Shown here one piece after another: positions 39,660-47,336 of a stretch of 64,000 nt of DNA (position 1 is its first letter; the number at the start of each line of letters is the position of its first letter). This DNA comes from Acinetobacter kookii (GTDB lineage: Bacteria > Pseudomonadota > Gammaproteobacteria > Pseudomonadales > Moraxellaceae), in assembly GCF_900096895.1 (NCBI RefSeq), contig NZ_FMYO01000011.1, positions 1 through 64,000 of the forward strand. Reading direction: 5' to 3'. The notes beneath the pieces were generated by a model. The model saw only the letters and a list, made by a program, of their open reading frames with translations. It was not told the origin of the DNA and made no database searches. The position numbers and the translations under genes were made by a program.

Positions 39660-39681
39660 GTTCAATGCTCTATGCAGCAGA

Positions 39682-40332
39682 TTACATTTTCTTTTCTTCG
39701 ATATTTAGCGCACTGATGGCCAATACGGCCTGAGTACGATTTTGCACATTCAGTTTACGGAAAATGGCCGTCACATGTGCCTTAATGGTCGCTTCAGAAA
39801 CATCCAGTTCATAGGCAATCTGCTTATTCAGCAAACCTTCCGCCACCATCATCAATACGCGGAATTGTTGCGGGGTAAGTGACTGAATACGTTCTGCCAG
39901 GGCGGTTTCATCTGCTGCACGCGGGTCAAAGTTCATGTTGGCAGGCAAGTTTGGCGGTAACCAGATTTCCCCTTCCAGTACCTGACGGATTGCCTCACCA
40001 ATATGGCTTGGATGCGCAGATTTCGGAATATAACCCATTGCTCCATGGGCTATGGCACGTTGAATAATCGATACTTCTTCATGCGCAGACACCACAATAA
40101 TCGGAATGGATGGATATTGGGCACGAACATGCACCAAAGCCGAAAAGCCCGAAGCTCCCGGCAAATTAAGATCCAGTAAAACCAAATCTGGTTCCGGTCC
40201 ATTATCCAGGCGCTCATAAAACTCATTGACTGCAGCAGTTTCCTGAATTTGCGCTTGCGGCAAACTGTAACGAACAGCTTGAATCAAGGCATGACGAAAC
40301 AGGGGATGATCATCTACGATTAAAATATTCAT
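39682..40332 (-). CDS. crbR: LuxR-type response regulator (CrbR/ErdR-like)
   Basis: 216 residues. Receiver domain with the acidic pair in IVDDHPLFRHAL, phospho-acceptor Asp in LVLLDLNLPGASG (about 55) and Lys in YIPKSAH (about 104), then a LuxR helix-turn-helix (about 150-210, LTPQQFRVLMMVAEGLLNKQ followed by IAYELDVSEATIKAHVTAIF, both diagnostic). The start at 40332 gives the standard MNILIVDDHPLF. In Vibrio and Pseudomonas the CrbR/ErdR partner of a CrbS/MxtR kinase activates acs and actP; the nearby crbS, actP and acs support that role. Confidence 0.88.
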   Translation of the reverse strand: MNILIVDDHPLFRHALIQAVRYSLPQAQIQETAAVNEFYERLDNGPEPDLVLLDLNLPGASGFSALVHVRAQYPSIPIIVVSAHEEVSIIQRAIAHGAMGYIPKSAHPSHIGEAIRQVLEGEIWLPPNLPANMNFDPRAADETALAERIQSLTPQQFRVLMMVAEGLLNKQIAYELDVSEATIKAHVTAIFRKLNVQNRTQAVLAISALNIEEKKM

Positions 40333-40708
40333 AAGCAGCATGAAAGATCTGGTGCACATTAAGAGCTATTCTAACCACACAAGCACTATTAAGGATATGC
40401 AAACAATCACTTTTTTCATCCAATACGGCATTATTTTCTCAAAAAATTCCTTTTTTTAAGTTTTTTCGAAAAATCATCAAACTAAATCATATTTTGATAT
40501 AAATTTTATCGGCCAATTTAAAATACTTATCAATAAGCAATATAAATATATAAATCAACGTACTAAATCATATAAAAGCACATTTTGGTGACTTTTTCCT
40601 TTATATCTCAAAATAAGATAACTTTTCTTGATTTGCTTATTTTACAGAATATGCCTGCTGTTGATTAATAAAGCTATTCCAAGATTTTATGTTTTAGGTT
40701 ATCCCCAA
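40333..40708. other. AT-rich spacer
   Basis: 376 bases between divergent crbR and the FMN reductase gene. It should hold both promoters; no distinct repeat or RNA element is recognised. Confidence 0.4.
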
Positions 40709-41443
40709 ATGTCTATTTTAAATGCGCAAAAACCGTTGAATATTGTTGCTGTATCAGGCGGCTTAAACAATCCTTCTAAAACCGAGGCGCTGGTCCAAGC
40801 CATTATTGATGAGTTAGGTGAAGCAACGCCAATTCATGTGCACTTTATTAAATTTAGCGAAATCGGCTCTTTACTGGGCGGTGCAATTTACCGTAACCAG
40901 TTGCCACAACGTGTACAGGATGACCTGGCTGCAGTTGAAGCGGCAGATGCCCTGATTGTCGGCACACCGGTTTACCGTGCATCATTCACCGGACTTTTCA
41001 AACATTTCTTTGATTTTGTAGAACAAACTGCCTTGGTCGATGTCCCGGTATTACTGGCTGCATCTGGCGGTTCTGAACGCCATGCCTTGGTGCTGGAACA
41101 TCAATTGCGTCCATTGTTCAGCTTTTTCCAGGCGCAGACTTTACCGATTGGCGTCTATGCAACCGACCGTGACTTTACCCCTGAATATACCATTCACAGT
41201 GAACTGCTGCGTGACCGCATTACCCTCGCTGTAGCACGTGCATTGCCAATTCTTGAGTGGGCACCTGCCAAAGGCCAGCGCGCTGAAGTGGTCAAAGAGA
41301 AATCTCAGCAAGCCAACCAGAACCTCGGCATCAACAAACAGATTGAACAAGAAGAAGTGCTTCCTTCCGCTGCTGTTCCAAGCCTGGATGCTGCCGAAGC
41401 GCGCCTGCACAGCAAAAAAGCGCCGAAGCCGCAAGTGGCTTAA
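40709..41443 (+). CDS. msuE: NAD(P)H-dependent FMN reductase
   Basis: 244 residues, flavodoxin-like fold. The N-terminal VAVSGGLNNPSKTEALV loop binds FMN phosphate, and GTPVYRASFTGLFKHFFDF is the central SsuE/MsuE family motif. It makes reduced FMN for two-component monooxygenases. The C-terminal 50 residues are a charged, low-complexity extension. The gene sits 35 bases before sfnG, so it most likely supplies FMNH2 to SfnG. The start at 40709 avoids an atypical 27-residue extension. Confidence 0.87.
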   Translation: MSILNAQKPLNIVAVSGGLNNPSKTEALVQAIIDELGEATPIHVHFIKFSEIGSLLGGAIYRNQLPQRVQDDLAAVEAADALIVGTPVYRASFTGLFKHFFDFVEQTALVDVPVLLAASGGSERHALVLEHQLRPLFSFFQAQTLPIGVYATDRDFTPEYTIHSELLRDRITLAVARALPILEWAPAKGQRAEVVKEKSQQANQNLGINKQIEQEEVLPSAAVPSLDAAEARLHSKKAPKPQVA

Positions 41444-41478
41444 AGCAACTAAGCAATTACATCCTGAGGGTATACAGA

Positions 41479-42585
41479 ATGTCAGTACAAGATAAAAACA
41501 TTACATTTGCTTATTGGGTGCCAAACGTCAGCGGTGGTTTGGTGGTGAGCGATATTGAACAGCGTACAGACTGGAGTTATGACTACAACGTGCGCCTGGC
41601 ACGAACAGCGGAAAACAGCGGCTTTGACTATGCCTTGACCCAGATTCGTTTTACTGCCGGCTATAACGCGGAAAACCAGCATGAATCTGTCAGCTTCAGC
41701 CATGGCCTGTTGGCGAAGACTGAAAAACTTAAGGTGATTGCTGCAATTTTGCCAGGTCCATGGAAGCCGGCACTGGCTGCAAAACAATTGGCGACGATTG
41801 ACCACCTGACCAATGGCCGTATTGCCATTAACGTGGTCAGTGGCTGGTTCCGCGGCGAGTTTGATGCCATTGGCGAAGAATGGCCTGAACATGACCAGCG
41901 TTATGCACGTTCTGAAGAATTCATTCGCAGCTTAAAAGGTGTGTGGACTCAGGATCATTTCAATTTCGATGGCAAGTTCTACCAGTTCAAGGACTATACC
42001 CTGGCACCAAAACCGGTGCAAAAACCGCATATTGAAATCTTTCAGGGCGGTAGTTCACGTGCTGCGCGTGACATGGCTTCACGGGTATCGGACTGGTACT
42101 TTACCAACGGCAACACGCCAGAAGAGCTGAAAAAGCAGATTGATGATATTCGTGAAAAAGCCAAAGCCAATAATCATTCAATCAAGATTGGCGTGAATGC
42201 CTTCATCATCGCCCGTGATACTGAAGAGGAAGCGCAAGCCGTACTGCAAGAAATTGTGGCCAAAGCCAATGTGCAGGCCGTGAAATCTTTTGGGGATGCC
42301 ACCCGTGAAGCAGGTGCTGCAACATTCGAGGGTGAAGGTAACTGGGCTAAATCGACCTTTGAAGATCTGGTGCAGTACAATGATGGTTTTAAAACCAATT
42401 TGATCGGCACGCCGCAGCAAATTGCGGAACGTATTGTTGAACTGAAAGCAGTCGGTGTGGATCTGATTTTGTCCGGCTTCTTACATTTTATTGAAGAAAT
42501 TGAATATTTTGGACAAAAAGTGTTGCCATTGGTTCGTCAACTGGAAGCGCAGCAGCTCGCTGTTGTCACCTCTAAGTCTGCTTAA
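41479..42585 (+). CDS. sfnG: Dimethylsulfone monooxygenase SfnG
   Basis: 368 residues, a bacterial-luciferase-type TIM barrel. It uses FMNH2 and O2 to oxidise dimethylsulfone to methanesulfinate for sulfur supply. N-terminal FAYWVPNVSGGLVVSDIEQRT and NVVSGWFRGEFDAIGEEW are typical of SfnG. GAGGG precedes the start. It is cotranscribed with the FMN reductase gene, and a terminator follows at 42651. Confidence 0.93.
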   Translation: MSVQDKNITFAYWVPNVSGGLVVSDIEQRTDWSYDYNVRLARTAENSGFDYALTQIRFTAGYNAENQHESVSFSHGLLAKTEKLKVIAAILPGPWKPALAAKQLATIDHLTNGRIAINVVSGWFRGEFDAIGEEWPEHDQRYARSEEFIRSLKGVWTQDHFNFDGKFYQFKDYTLAPKPVQKPHIEIFQGGSSRAARDMASRVSDWYFTNGNTPEELKKQIDDIREKAKANNHSIKIGVNAFIIARDTEEEAQAVLQEIVAKANVQAVKSFGDATREAGAATFEGEGNWAKSTFEDLVQYNDGFKTNLIGTPQQIAERIVELKAVGVDLILSGFLHFIEEIEYFGQKVLPLVRQLEAQQLAVVTSKSA

Positions 42586-42930
42586 TCTCGGTAAGCAAAC
42601 AGACCGTACACGAACTCAAATCATAATAATCAAATGGCTTCTCCATCTTTCCCTCAAGGCTCGGCTTGAGGGATTTTTTTACTTGTGTATCAGAAATTTT
42701 TAGCTTAATAGAAGCAATTAGTTCTCTCCATCTTTTCTATTCCATCAATTGTATTAGCCAGTCTTGTTAAAGTTTTTAGCCCTTTCTTTCAGATGAGCAT
42801 TGGAATTGATACCTTGGAGCCAAAAAGCAATAACCAATCGGCAACCAGAAAAAACAAGAACAGCATGGTGGCTGCTTAAACTAACTTTTAAAGTAAGGCA
42901 ATAGCGGCAAAAAATAAGCTGGAAATAAAG
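42586..42930. other. Spacer between sfnG and the dehydrogenase gene
   Basis: 345 bases: the sfnG terminator, then AT-rich DNA with no supported gene (a 62-codon minus-strand frame at 42754-42942 has no ribosome-binding site). Confidence 0.45.
42651..42680 (+). terminator. Terminator of msuE-sfnG
   Basis: ccctcaag/cttgaggg hairpin followed by seven T. Confidence 0.88.
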
Positions 42931-44346
42931 ATGTCTGCTCAATTTTTACTGTCCCTTGCGGGCGCTGCCATTGTATTGGCATTCACCGGATGTGCCTCAC
43001 CATCCAGGTCACCCATTACAGACAGTTATGGTCCTCAGCCGCATCTGCCTGAACCCAAATCCAGTCTGTTTCCTACAGTCAATATTGCCCCGGCCAAAGG
43101 CTGGCCTGCCGGTACAATGCCCACCCCGGCTCCGGGTTTGAAAGTTCAGGCCTTTGCCAAAGAACTGGAACATCCACGCTGGCTGTATGTGTTGCCGAAT
43201 GGCGATGTGCTGGTGGCTGAAACCGATGCACCGCCCAAACCGGATGACAGTAAAGGTTTTAGGGGCAAAATCATGAAACTGCTGATGAAGCGTGCCGGGT
43301 CATCGCATCCGAGTGCCAACCGCATTCGCCTGCTGCGTGACAGCAATGGCGATGGGGTGGCAGAGCAAAAAACCGTGTTCCTGCAAAATCTGAATTCACC
43401 CTTTGGCATGGCGCTGGTCGGCAATACGCTGTACGTGGCCAATACGGATGCTTTAATGCGCTTTCCTTATCAAAAAGGTGCAACTCAAATTACCGCAGTC
43501 GGCAGCAAAGTCCTGGATTTACCCGGTGGTTCCCTAAACCACCACTGGACCAAAAATGTGATTGCCAACCCTGCAGGCAGCAAACTCTATATTACCGTGG
43601 GTTCAAACAGTAACGTGGCAGAAAATGGCCTAGACCAGGAAACTGGCCGGGCATTAATTATGGAATTTGATATTGCCAGTGGCAAAGCACGATCCTTCGC
43701 CACAGGACTGCGGAATCCCAATGGGATGGACTGGCAACCGCAAAGTGGCATGCTCTGGACAGTCGTGAATGAGCGGGATGAAATTGGCAATGACCTGGTG
43801 CCCGATTACCTGACTTCGGTCAAAGACGGTGCTTTTTATGGCTGGCCCTATAGTTATTATGGCCAACATGTGGACACACGGGTGAAACCTCAAAACCCTG
43901 AACTGGTCGCACGTGCAATTAAACCTGATTATGCTCTGGGTAACCATACGGCTTCATTAGGCCTGACATTTTATACGGCTCAATTGATGCCGCAGTATCG
44001 CAGTGGTGCGCTGATTGGTCAACATGGCTCATGGAACCGGAAACCCCATAGTGGCTATAAGGTTATTTTTGTGCCCTTTCAAAATGGCCAACCTTCAGGT
44101 CAGCCGCAAGATGTATTAAGCGGTTTTTTAAGCAATAAGGGAGATGCTTTTGGACGACCTGTTGGTGTAGCGGTTGATCGTTCCGGGGCTATTTTAGTGG
44201 CCGATGATGTCGGTAATATAATTTGGCGCGTATCGCCCATTGGGACAATGATGGATAACCGGCCAATCAATAAAATGATTAGCCCTGCTTCCGCGAGTCA
44301 ACAGCCTGTAAGTTCACAACCTGATGTAGAACAGGCAGCAAAGTAA
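42931..44346 (+). CDS. PQQ-dependent sugar (sorbosone) dehydrogenase-like lipoprotein
   Basis: 471 residues. A lipoprotein signal with lipobox L-A-F-T-G-C (Cys21) points to membrane anchoring in the periplasm. The rest is a six-bladed beta-propeller of the soluble glucose/L-sorbosone dehydrogenase family, with repeated blade motifs ([38 protein letters not shown], and [18 protein letters not shown]). Relatives oxidise sugars or aldoses with PQQ; the substrate here is unknown. It is flanked by its own terminator at 44369. Confidence 0.87.
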   Translation: MSAQFLLSLAGAAIVLAFTGCASPSRSPITDSYGPQPHLPEPKSSLFPTVNIAPAKGWPAGTMPTPAPGLKVQAFAKELEHPRWLYVLPNGDVLVAETDAPPKPDDSKGFRGKIMKLLMKRAGSSHPSANRIRLLRDSNGDGVAEQKTVFLQNLNSPFGMALVGNTLYVANTDALMRFPYQKGATQITAVGSKVLDLPGGSLNHHWTKNVIANPAGSKLYITVGSNSNVAENGLDQETGRALIMEFDIASGKARSFATGLRNPNGMDWQPQSGMLWTVVNERDEIGNDLVPDYLTSVKDGAFYGWPYSYYGQHVDTRVKPQNPELVARAIKPDYALGNHTASLGLTFYTAQLMPQYRSGALIGQHGSWNRKPHSGYKVIFVPFQNGQPSGQPQDVLSGFLSNKGDAFGRPVGVAVDRSGAILVADDVGNIIWRVSPIGTMMDNRPINKMISPASASQQPVSSQPDVEQAAK

Positions 44347-44535
44347 TCATGGCTTAATAAAATGATATAAAAAAAGCCCGGCATCCTGCCGGGCTTTTTC
44401 GTATGGGTTAGTTAAGCATGACTCCTGTCTTTGCTTCACGATCCTGGTGTATGAACGTTTTATTGTTGTTTTATGTTCCGGAACATCCTGTTCCTGTATA
44501 ACTTCATCATAGGAAAAAAATCTGGCTGCGCCCAT
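44347..44535 (-). CDS. Possible small charged protein
   Basis: 62 residues from the ATG at 44535, which has AAGGA eight bases upstream. The sequence is charged and plausible for a real protein (FSYDEVIQEQDVPEHKTTIK, then RSYTRIVKQRQESC). The weakness is that the last codons run through the terminator hairpin of the neighbouring gene. It is not a family I recognise, and it may be spurious. Confidence 0.35.
   Translation of the reverse strand: MGAARFFSYDEVIQEQDVPEHKTTIKRSYTRIVKQRQESCLTNPYEKARQDAGLFLYHFIKP
44369..44399 (+). terminator. Terminator of the dehydrogenase gene
   Basis: agcccggca/tgccgggct hairpin with an A run before and five T after; it may act in both directions. Confidence 0.85.
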
Positions 44536-44848
44536 CCGCAAAATCCTTAAATTGATGTGCGCCAAAGCGTACAGAACTGGCCAATTTTTATGCGTAGAAT
44601 ATGGGCATTCTTTCTGTCCCGGAAGAATTAATAACTCACAAAAAATCATCAAATTGAATTTTTATTGATCAACTTTATTGACAGAACATTACATATCCGA
44701 CTAAAAAACACACAAGTTGTTAAGATGTGTACTTTTCAATCTTTTTTATTTCGGTTTTATTTAATTAAGCATTTGATAAATAATAAATTTTAAAAATGAA
44801 TTTCGTATAACGACCATTATGTCAAATGAGCATACCTTCATATAATCT

Positions 44849-44908
44849 AAATATTCACGATGTATATTTAATAAAAATCTTTATTTTTAAAATATTCACG
44901 ATGTATAT
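44849..44908. repeat. 19-base direct repeat
   Basis: The identical 19 bases AAATATTCACGATGTATAT occur at 44849-44867 and 44890-44908, 41 bases apart (close to four helical turns) and just upstream of the promoter. This suggests two copies of a protein-binding site. Confidence 0.7.
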
Positions 44909-44909
44909 G

Positions 44910-44938
44910 TTGACAAGTAGCTTGTATATTTGTATATT
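44910..44938 (+). promoter_or_regulatory. Strong promoter of the two-gene islet
   Basis: Consensus -35 TTGACA, exactly 17 bases, then TATATT. It lies 58 bases before the ATG of the first gene. Confidence 0.8.
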
Positions 44939-44967
44939 TAGCTTATTGAGACTCAATATACAAATAT
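44926..44967. promoter_or_regulatory. Nested inverted repeats over the -10 box
   Basis: 13-base arms ATATTTGTATATT/AATATACAAATAT (44926-44938, 44955-44967) enclose a second palindrome TATTGAGACTCAATA. The first arm includes the -10 box, as expected for a repressor operator. Confidence 0.55.
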
Positions 44968-44995
44968 TTAAACCAGTTTAAATAGGATATACATC

Positions 44996-45547
44996 ATGAA
45001 TAAACATCAATCTGTAATTGTTTTTACATCTGAATCGAAAGATTCTTTAGTGAAGAATGGTGGAAGCAGAGCTTGGCGAGCTGTAATAAGTAAATTAGAG
45101 CAAGCAGAATATTTAATATGTACTCAAAATACGAATAAGCTACATGAGCACGATCCTCAAATTGCTCATGGACAAGCTTTTTATATTGGTCGGATTCAGA
45201 ATATTGAAATTGTTGAAGATGATCGAAAATTTATACAAGTTTCTGAATATGCTTTTTTACCTAATGAAGCCAAATTTAAGGAAGCATGGAAACGCTTGAC
45301 GCAAGGTGAATCAAATAAATCCCAGCAATATCCAATTCGTTATCAGGGCACAAAGGAATTGTTTGAAATATTAGATTTGAATGTAGATACGTTGGACTGG
45401 ATCAAAGTCGATCAAAAGAAAAATATAGAGGAACCAAAAACATTTATATCTGTAAGCCTTCCAGAATTAATAGAGGAAGCTAGACAAAAAATTTCAAAGG
45501 CTGCCAATGTTAGCCCCGATAAAGTAACAATCCAAATTTCATTTTAA
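44996..45547 (+). CDS. Hypothetical protein, first gene of AT-rich islet
   Basis: 183 residues, soluble. The N-terminal part (about 1-140) has patterns that recall a widespread uncharacterised bacterial family: an N-G-G-S-x-A-W motif (residues 21-27), LICTQNTN (about 40) and HGQAFYIGRI (about 58). A C-terminal module of about 35 residues (from SLPELIEEARQKISKAANV to the end) looks separate. AGGA lies eight bases before the ATG. The gene is much more AT-rich than its neighbours and forms an operon with the next gene, 26 bases on. The family match is from memory of pattern only, and no function is known. Confidence 0.75.
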   Translation: MNKHQSVIVFTSESKDSLVKNGGSRAWRAVISKLEQAEYLICTQNTNKLHEHDPQIAHGQAFYIGRIQNIEIVEDDRKFIQVSEYAFLPNEAKFKEAWKRLTQGESNKSQQYPIRYQGTKELFEILDLNVDTLDWIKVDQKKNIEEPKTFISVSLPELIEEARQKISKAANVSPDKVTIQISF

Positions 45548-45573
45548 AGTAAATAAATCTAAGAGGAATTAAT

Positions 45574-45810
45574 ATGAATAATCAAATTTTTGACGCTATT
45601 CGTGTAGCTTTAGCAAATGCAGATGAAAGCTCTTGGACACAAGAGTTACATATCCAAGTTATTAAATATGCAGATAGTTTGGTAAATGTCACAGGAAAAG
45701 AGTTTTGTGATGCCGTCCAAATTAAGGATAGTTATTTTGCTGAATTTAATAAGATGAAAAAGATAGCAACAAGATTAGTCGCAGCAGGATTGGATGTTAG
45801 TCGTCTATAA
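45574..45810 (+). CDS. Small hypothetical protein, second gene of islet
   Basis: 78 residues, helical. The C-terminal half (GKEFCDAVQIKDSYFAEFNK, then MKKIATRLVAAGLDVSRL) has the look of a short helix-turn-helix-like module and is similar in pattern to small proteins found across proteobacteria. AGAGGA six bases before the ATG is a strong ribosome-binding site. It is cotranscribed with the 183-residue gene and could be its regulator or partner (inferred). Confidence 0.72.
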   Translation: MNNQIFDAIRVALANADESSWTQELHIQVIKYADSLVNVTGKEFCDAVQIKDSYFAEFNKMKKIATRLVAAGLDVSRL

Positions 45811-45897
45811 CCTTTGTTTAAAATTCCTAAAATTAACATAATACACCTTATACGAAATTAAAATTTATTTTATATAAATCATTTATTTAAACCTTAT

Positions 45898-45930
45898 TAA
45901 AAGCCTAATTTTCACAAATTAGGCTTTTTT
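45898..45930 (+). terminator. Terminator of the islet operon
   Basis: aagcctaattt/aaattaggctt hairpin followed by six T. Confidence 0.85.
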
Positions 45931-45980
45931 AAGTGATTTTTCACGTTCCACGCTCTTAATTCATTTTTAAATCTAGAAGT

Positions 45981-46011
45981 AAAAAAAGGCCTCCATTTCG
46001 TAAAATGGCAT
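45981..46011 (-). terminator. Terminator of the monooxygenase gene
   Basis: Imperfect hairpin around ccattt/aaatgg with a GGCC outer stem, T-tailed on the minus strand, 13 bases past the stop. Confidence 0.65.
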
Positions 46012-46023
46012 TTTCTTATTTCA

Positions 46024-47205
46024 TTACGAATAAAAACTCGGATCAGGAACTTTAGCCGTTAACACCCACTCCCCAATTTCCTGATATTTATAATCAACCG
46101 GGTCATGCAAAGTTTGAGTACGCACATTGCGCCAGAAACGGTCTAAATTCAGTTTGGCTGTGGTCGCGCGGGCACCCATCACCTGGAAAATATTCTGTGT
46201 GATATACAACGAGCTATTGGTCGCCGCAATTTTGGCAGTCGCAATGGCAATGGACACTTCACCGCGCTGCTCGGCTGTTAAGCCTGCACCAATATCCCAA
46301 GCCTTCTGTAGTGTCTCTACCGCTTTAGCTGCCAGTAAACGCACGCCTTCCAGCTGCACATAAAATTCGGCAAAGTGCTTTTGCGTAAACGGATCATTCA
46401 CGGCATTTTCCACCAAAGATTTGGACCAGGCTTTTTGGCTCTGTACGGTTTTTCTGGCGGTTTCAAAAGCGCCTTCTGCCACGCCTAAAAACAGATGCAC
46501 AAAAATCAGTTGCGCAATCAGCGGACGTAAACTCGAATACGGCGTACTGAGTGGTCCTGGATTGAGCAATAATTCATCTTTTTGAATTTTAACCTGCTCG
46601 AAATGACTGGTGCCGCTGTCGGTCTGGCGCTGTCCCATATTGTTCCAGTCACCTAAAAAACTCACCCCTTCTCGGGCTGTCGGAATCACGCCAATCAGCA
46701 ATTTTCCTTCCTCGTTATAGCCTGAGCAGAGCAACACATCGGAATCGATCGAACCTGAACAGAAGCTTTTTTCACCCTGAAACAGGTATTCATTTTCAGA
46801 CACTTTGACTGCGGTGGTCCGTCGGTCTAAGGGGTTTAAGGTATTGCCCCAAAACAGGTTTTCTTGTGCAGTTTGCTCAAACCATTTTCCATACTGTTCA
46901 GGCTGGGAAAACAGTTGCACCGTCGCAATCAGCAAATGATGAAAACCATACACATGCGCCAGAGAACTGTCGACCTGGGCAACGACCTGAATGGTCTGAA
47001 ATACCGTTTTCCAGTCCGCGCCCTGACCGCCATATTGGGTTGGAATGGCAAGTCCCAGCAAGCCACTTTGACGGATTAAATCACGCTCCTGTTTTGGGTT
47101 ACCGCCCTGCTTGTCGCGTTCTGCAGCCGTGGTTGCAAACTGTTCAGCAAGTTGCCCGGCAATGTGTAATGGATTTGAGATTAAAAGCGGGGATGAAGCA
47201 TTCAT
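46024..47205 (-). CDS. Acyl-CoA dehydrogenase-fold flavin monooxygenase (SfnC/MsuC/DszC-like)
   Basis: 393 residues. N-terminal helical domain, central beta domain (about 125-235) and C-terminal four-helix bundle of the acyl-CoA dehydrogenase fold. It aligns in pattern with the DszC/SfnC/MsuC group, FMNH2-dependent monooxygenases of organosulfur use, and lacks the usual catalytic Glu context of true acyl-CoA dehydrogenases. The nearby msuE-sfnG pair supports a role in sulfone/sulfinate oxidation. The exact member cannot be told apart by eye. Confidence 0.8.
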   Translation of the reverse strand: MNASSPLLISNPLHIAGQLAEQFATTAAERDKQGGNPKQERDLIRQSGLLGLAIPTQYGGQGADWKTVFQTIQVVAQVDSSLAHVYGFHHLLIATVQLFSQPEQYGKWFEQTAQENLFWGNTLNPLDRRTTAVKVSENEYLFQGEKSFCSGSIDSDVLLCSGYNEEGKLLIGVIPTAREGVSFLGDWNNMGQRQTDSGTSHFEQVKIQKDELLLNPGPLSTPYSSLRPLIAQLIFVHLFLGVAEGAFETARKTVQSQKAWSKSLVENAVNDPFTQKHFAEFYVQLEGVRLLAAKAVETLQKAWDIGAGLTAEQRGEVSIAIATAKIAATNSSLYITQNIFQVMGARATTAKLNLDRFWRNVRTQTLHDPVDYKYQEIGEWVLTAKVPDPSFYS

Positions 47206-47293
47206 AATATGATCTGATTATTGCTGTATTTTTAGCTTAGCAGATGATGTTTTCATGTTTTATCTGAATGCCTGCAGTGCTTATGCATAAAAT

Positions 47294-47326
47294 AAAAATA
47301 CCGCCTGAACATGCAGACGGTATTTT
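47294..47326 (-). terminator. Terminator of acs
   Basis: aaaataccg..ctg / cag..cggtatttt hairpin with one mismatch, T-rich on the minus strand, about 10 bases past the acs stop. Confidence 0.75.
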
Positions 47327-47336
47327 GATCAATCAC

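Larger units (their letters stand above)
44536..44995. other. AT-rich spacer upstream of the islet
   Basis: 460 bases. The first half has no recognisable feature. The second half carries the direct repeats, promoter and inverted repeat listed below. Confidence 0.5.

Noticed and set aside
42754..42942. 62-codon minus-strand frame overlapping the start of the dehydrogenase gene
   Set aside because: No ribosome-binding site, Cys/His-rich random-looking composition, and overlap with a well-supported gene start.
44473..44486. Palindrome ATGTTCCGGAACAT, similar to half of a parS site
   Set aside because: It lacks the central ACGT spacing of parS and lies inside a possible coding frame; probably chance.
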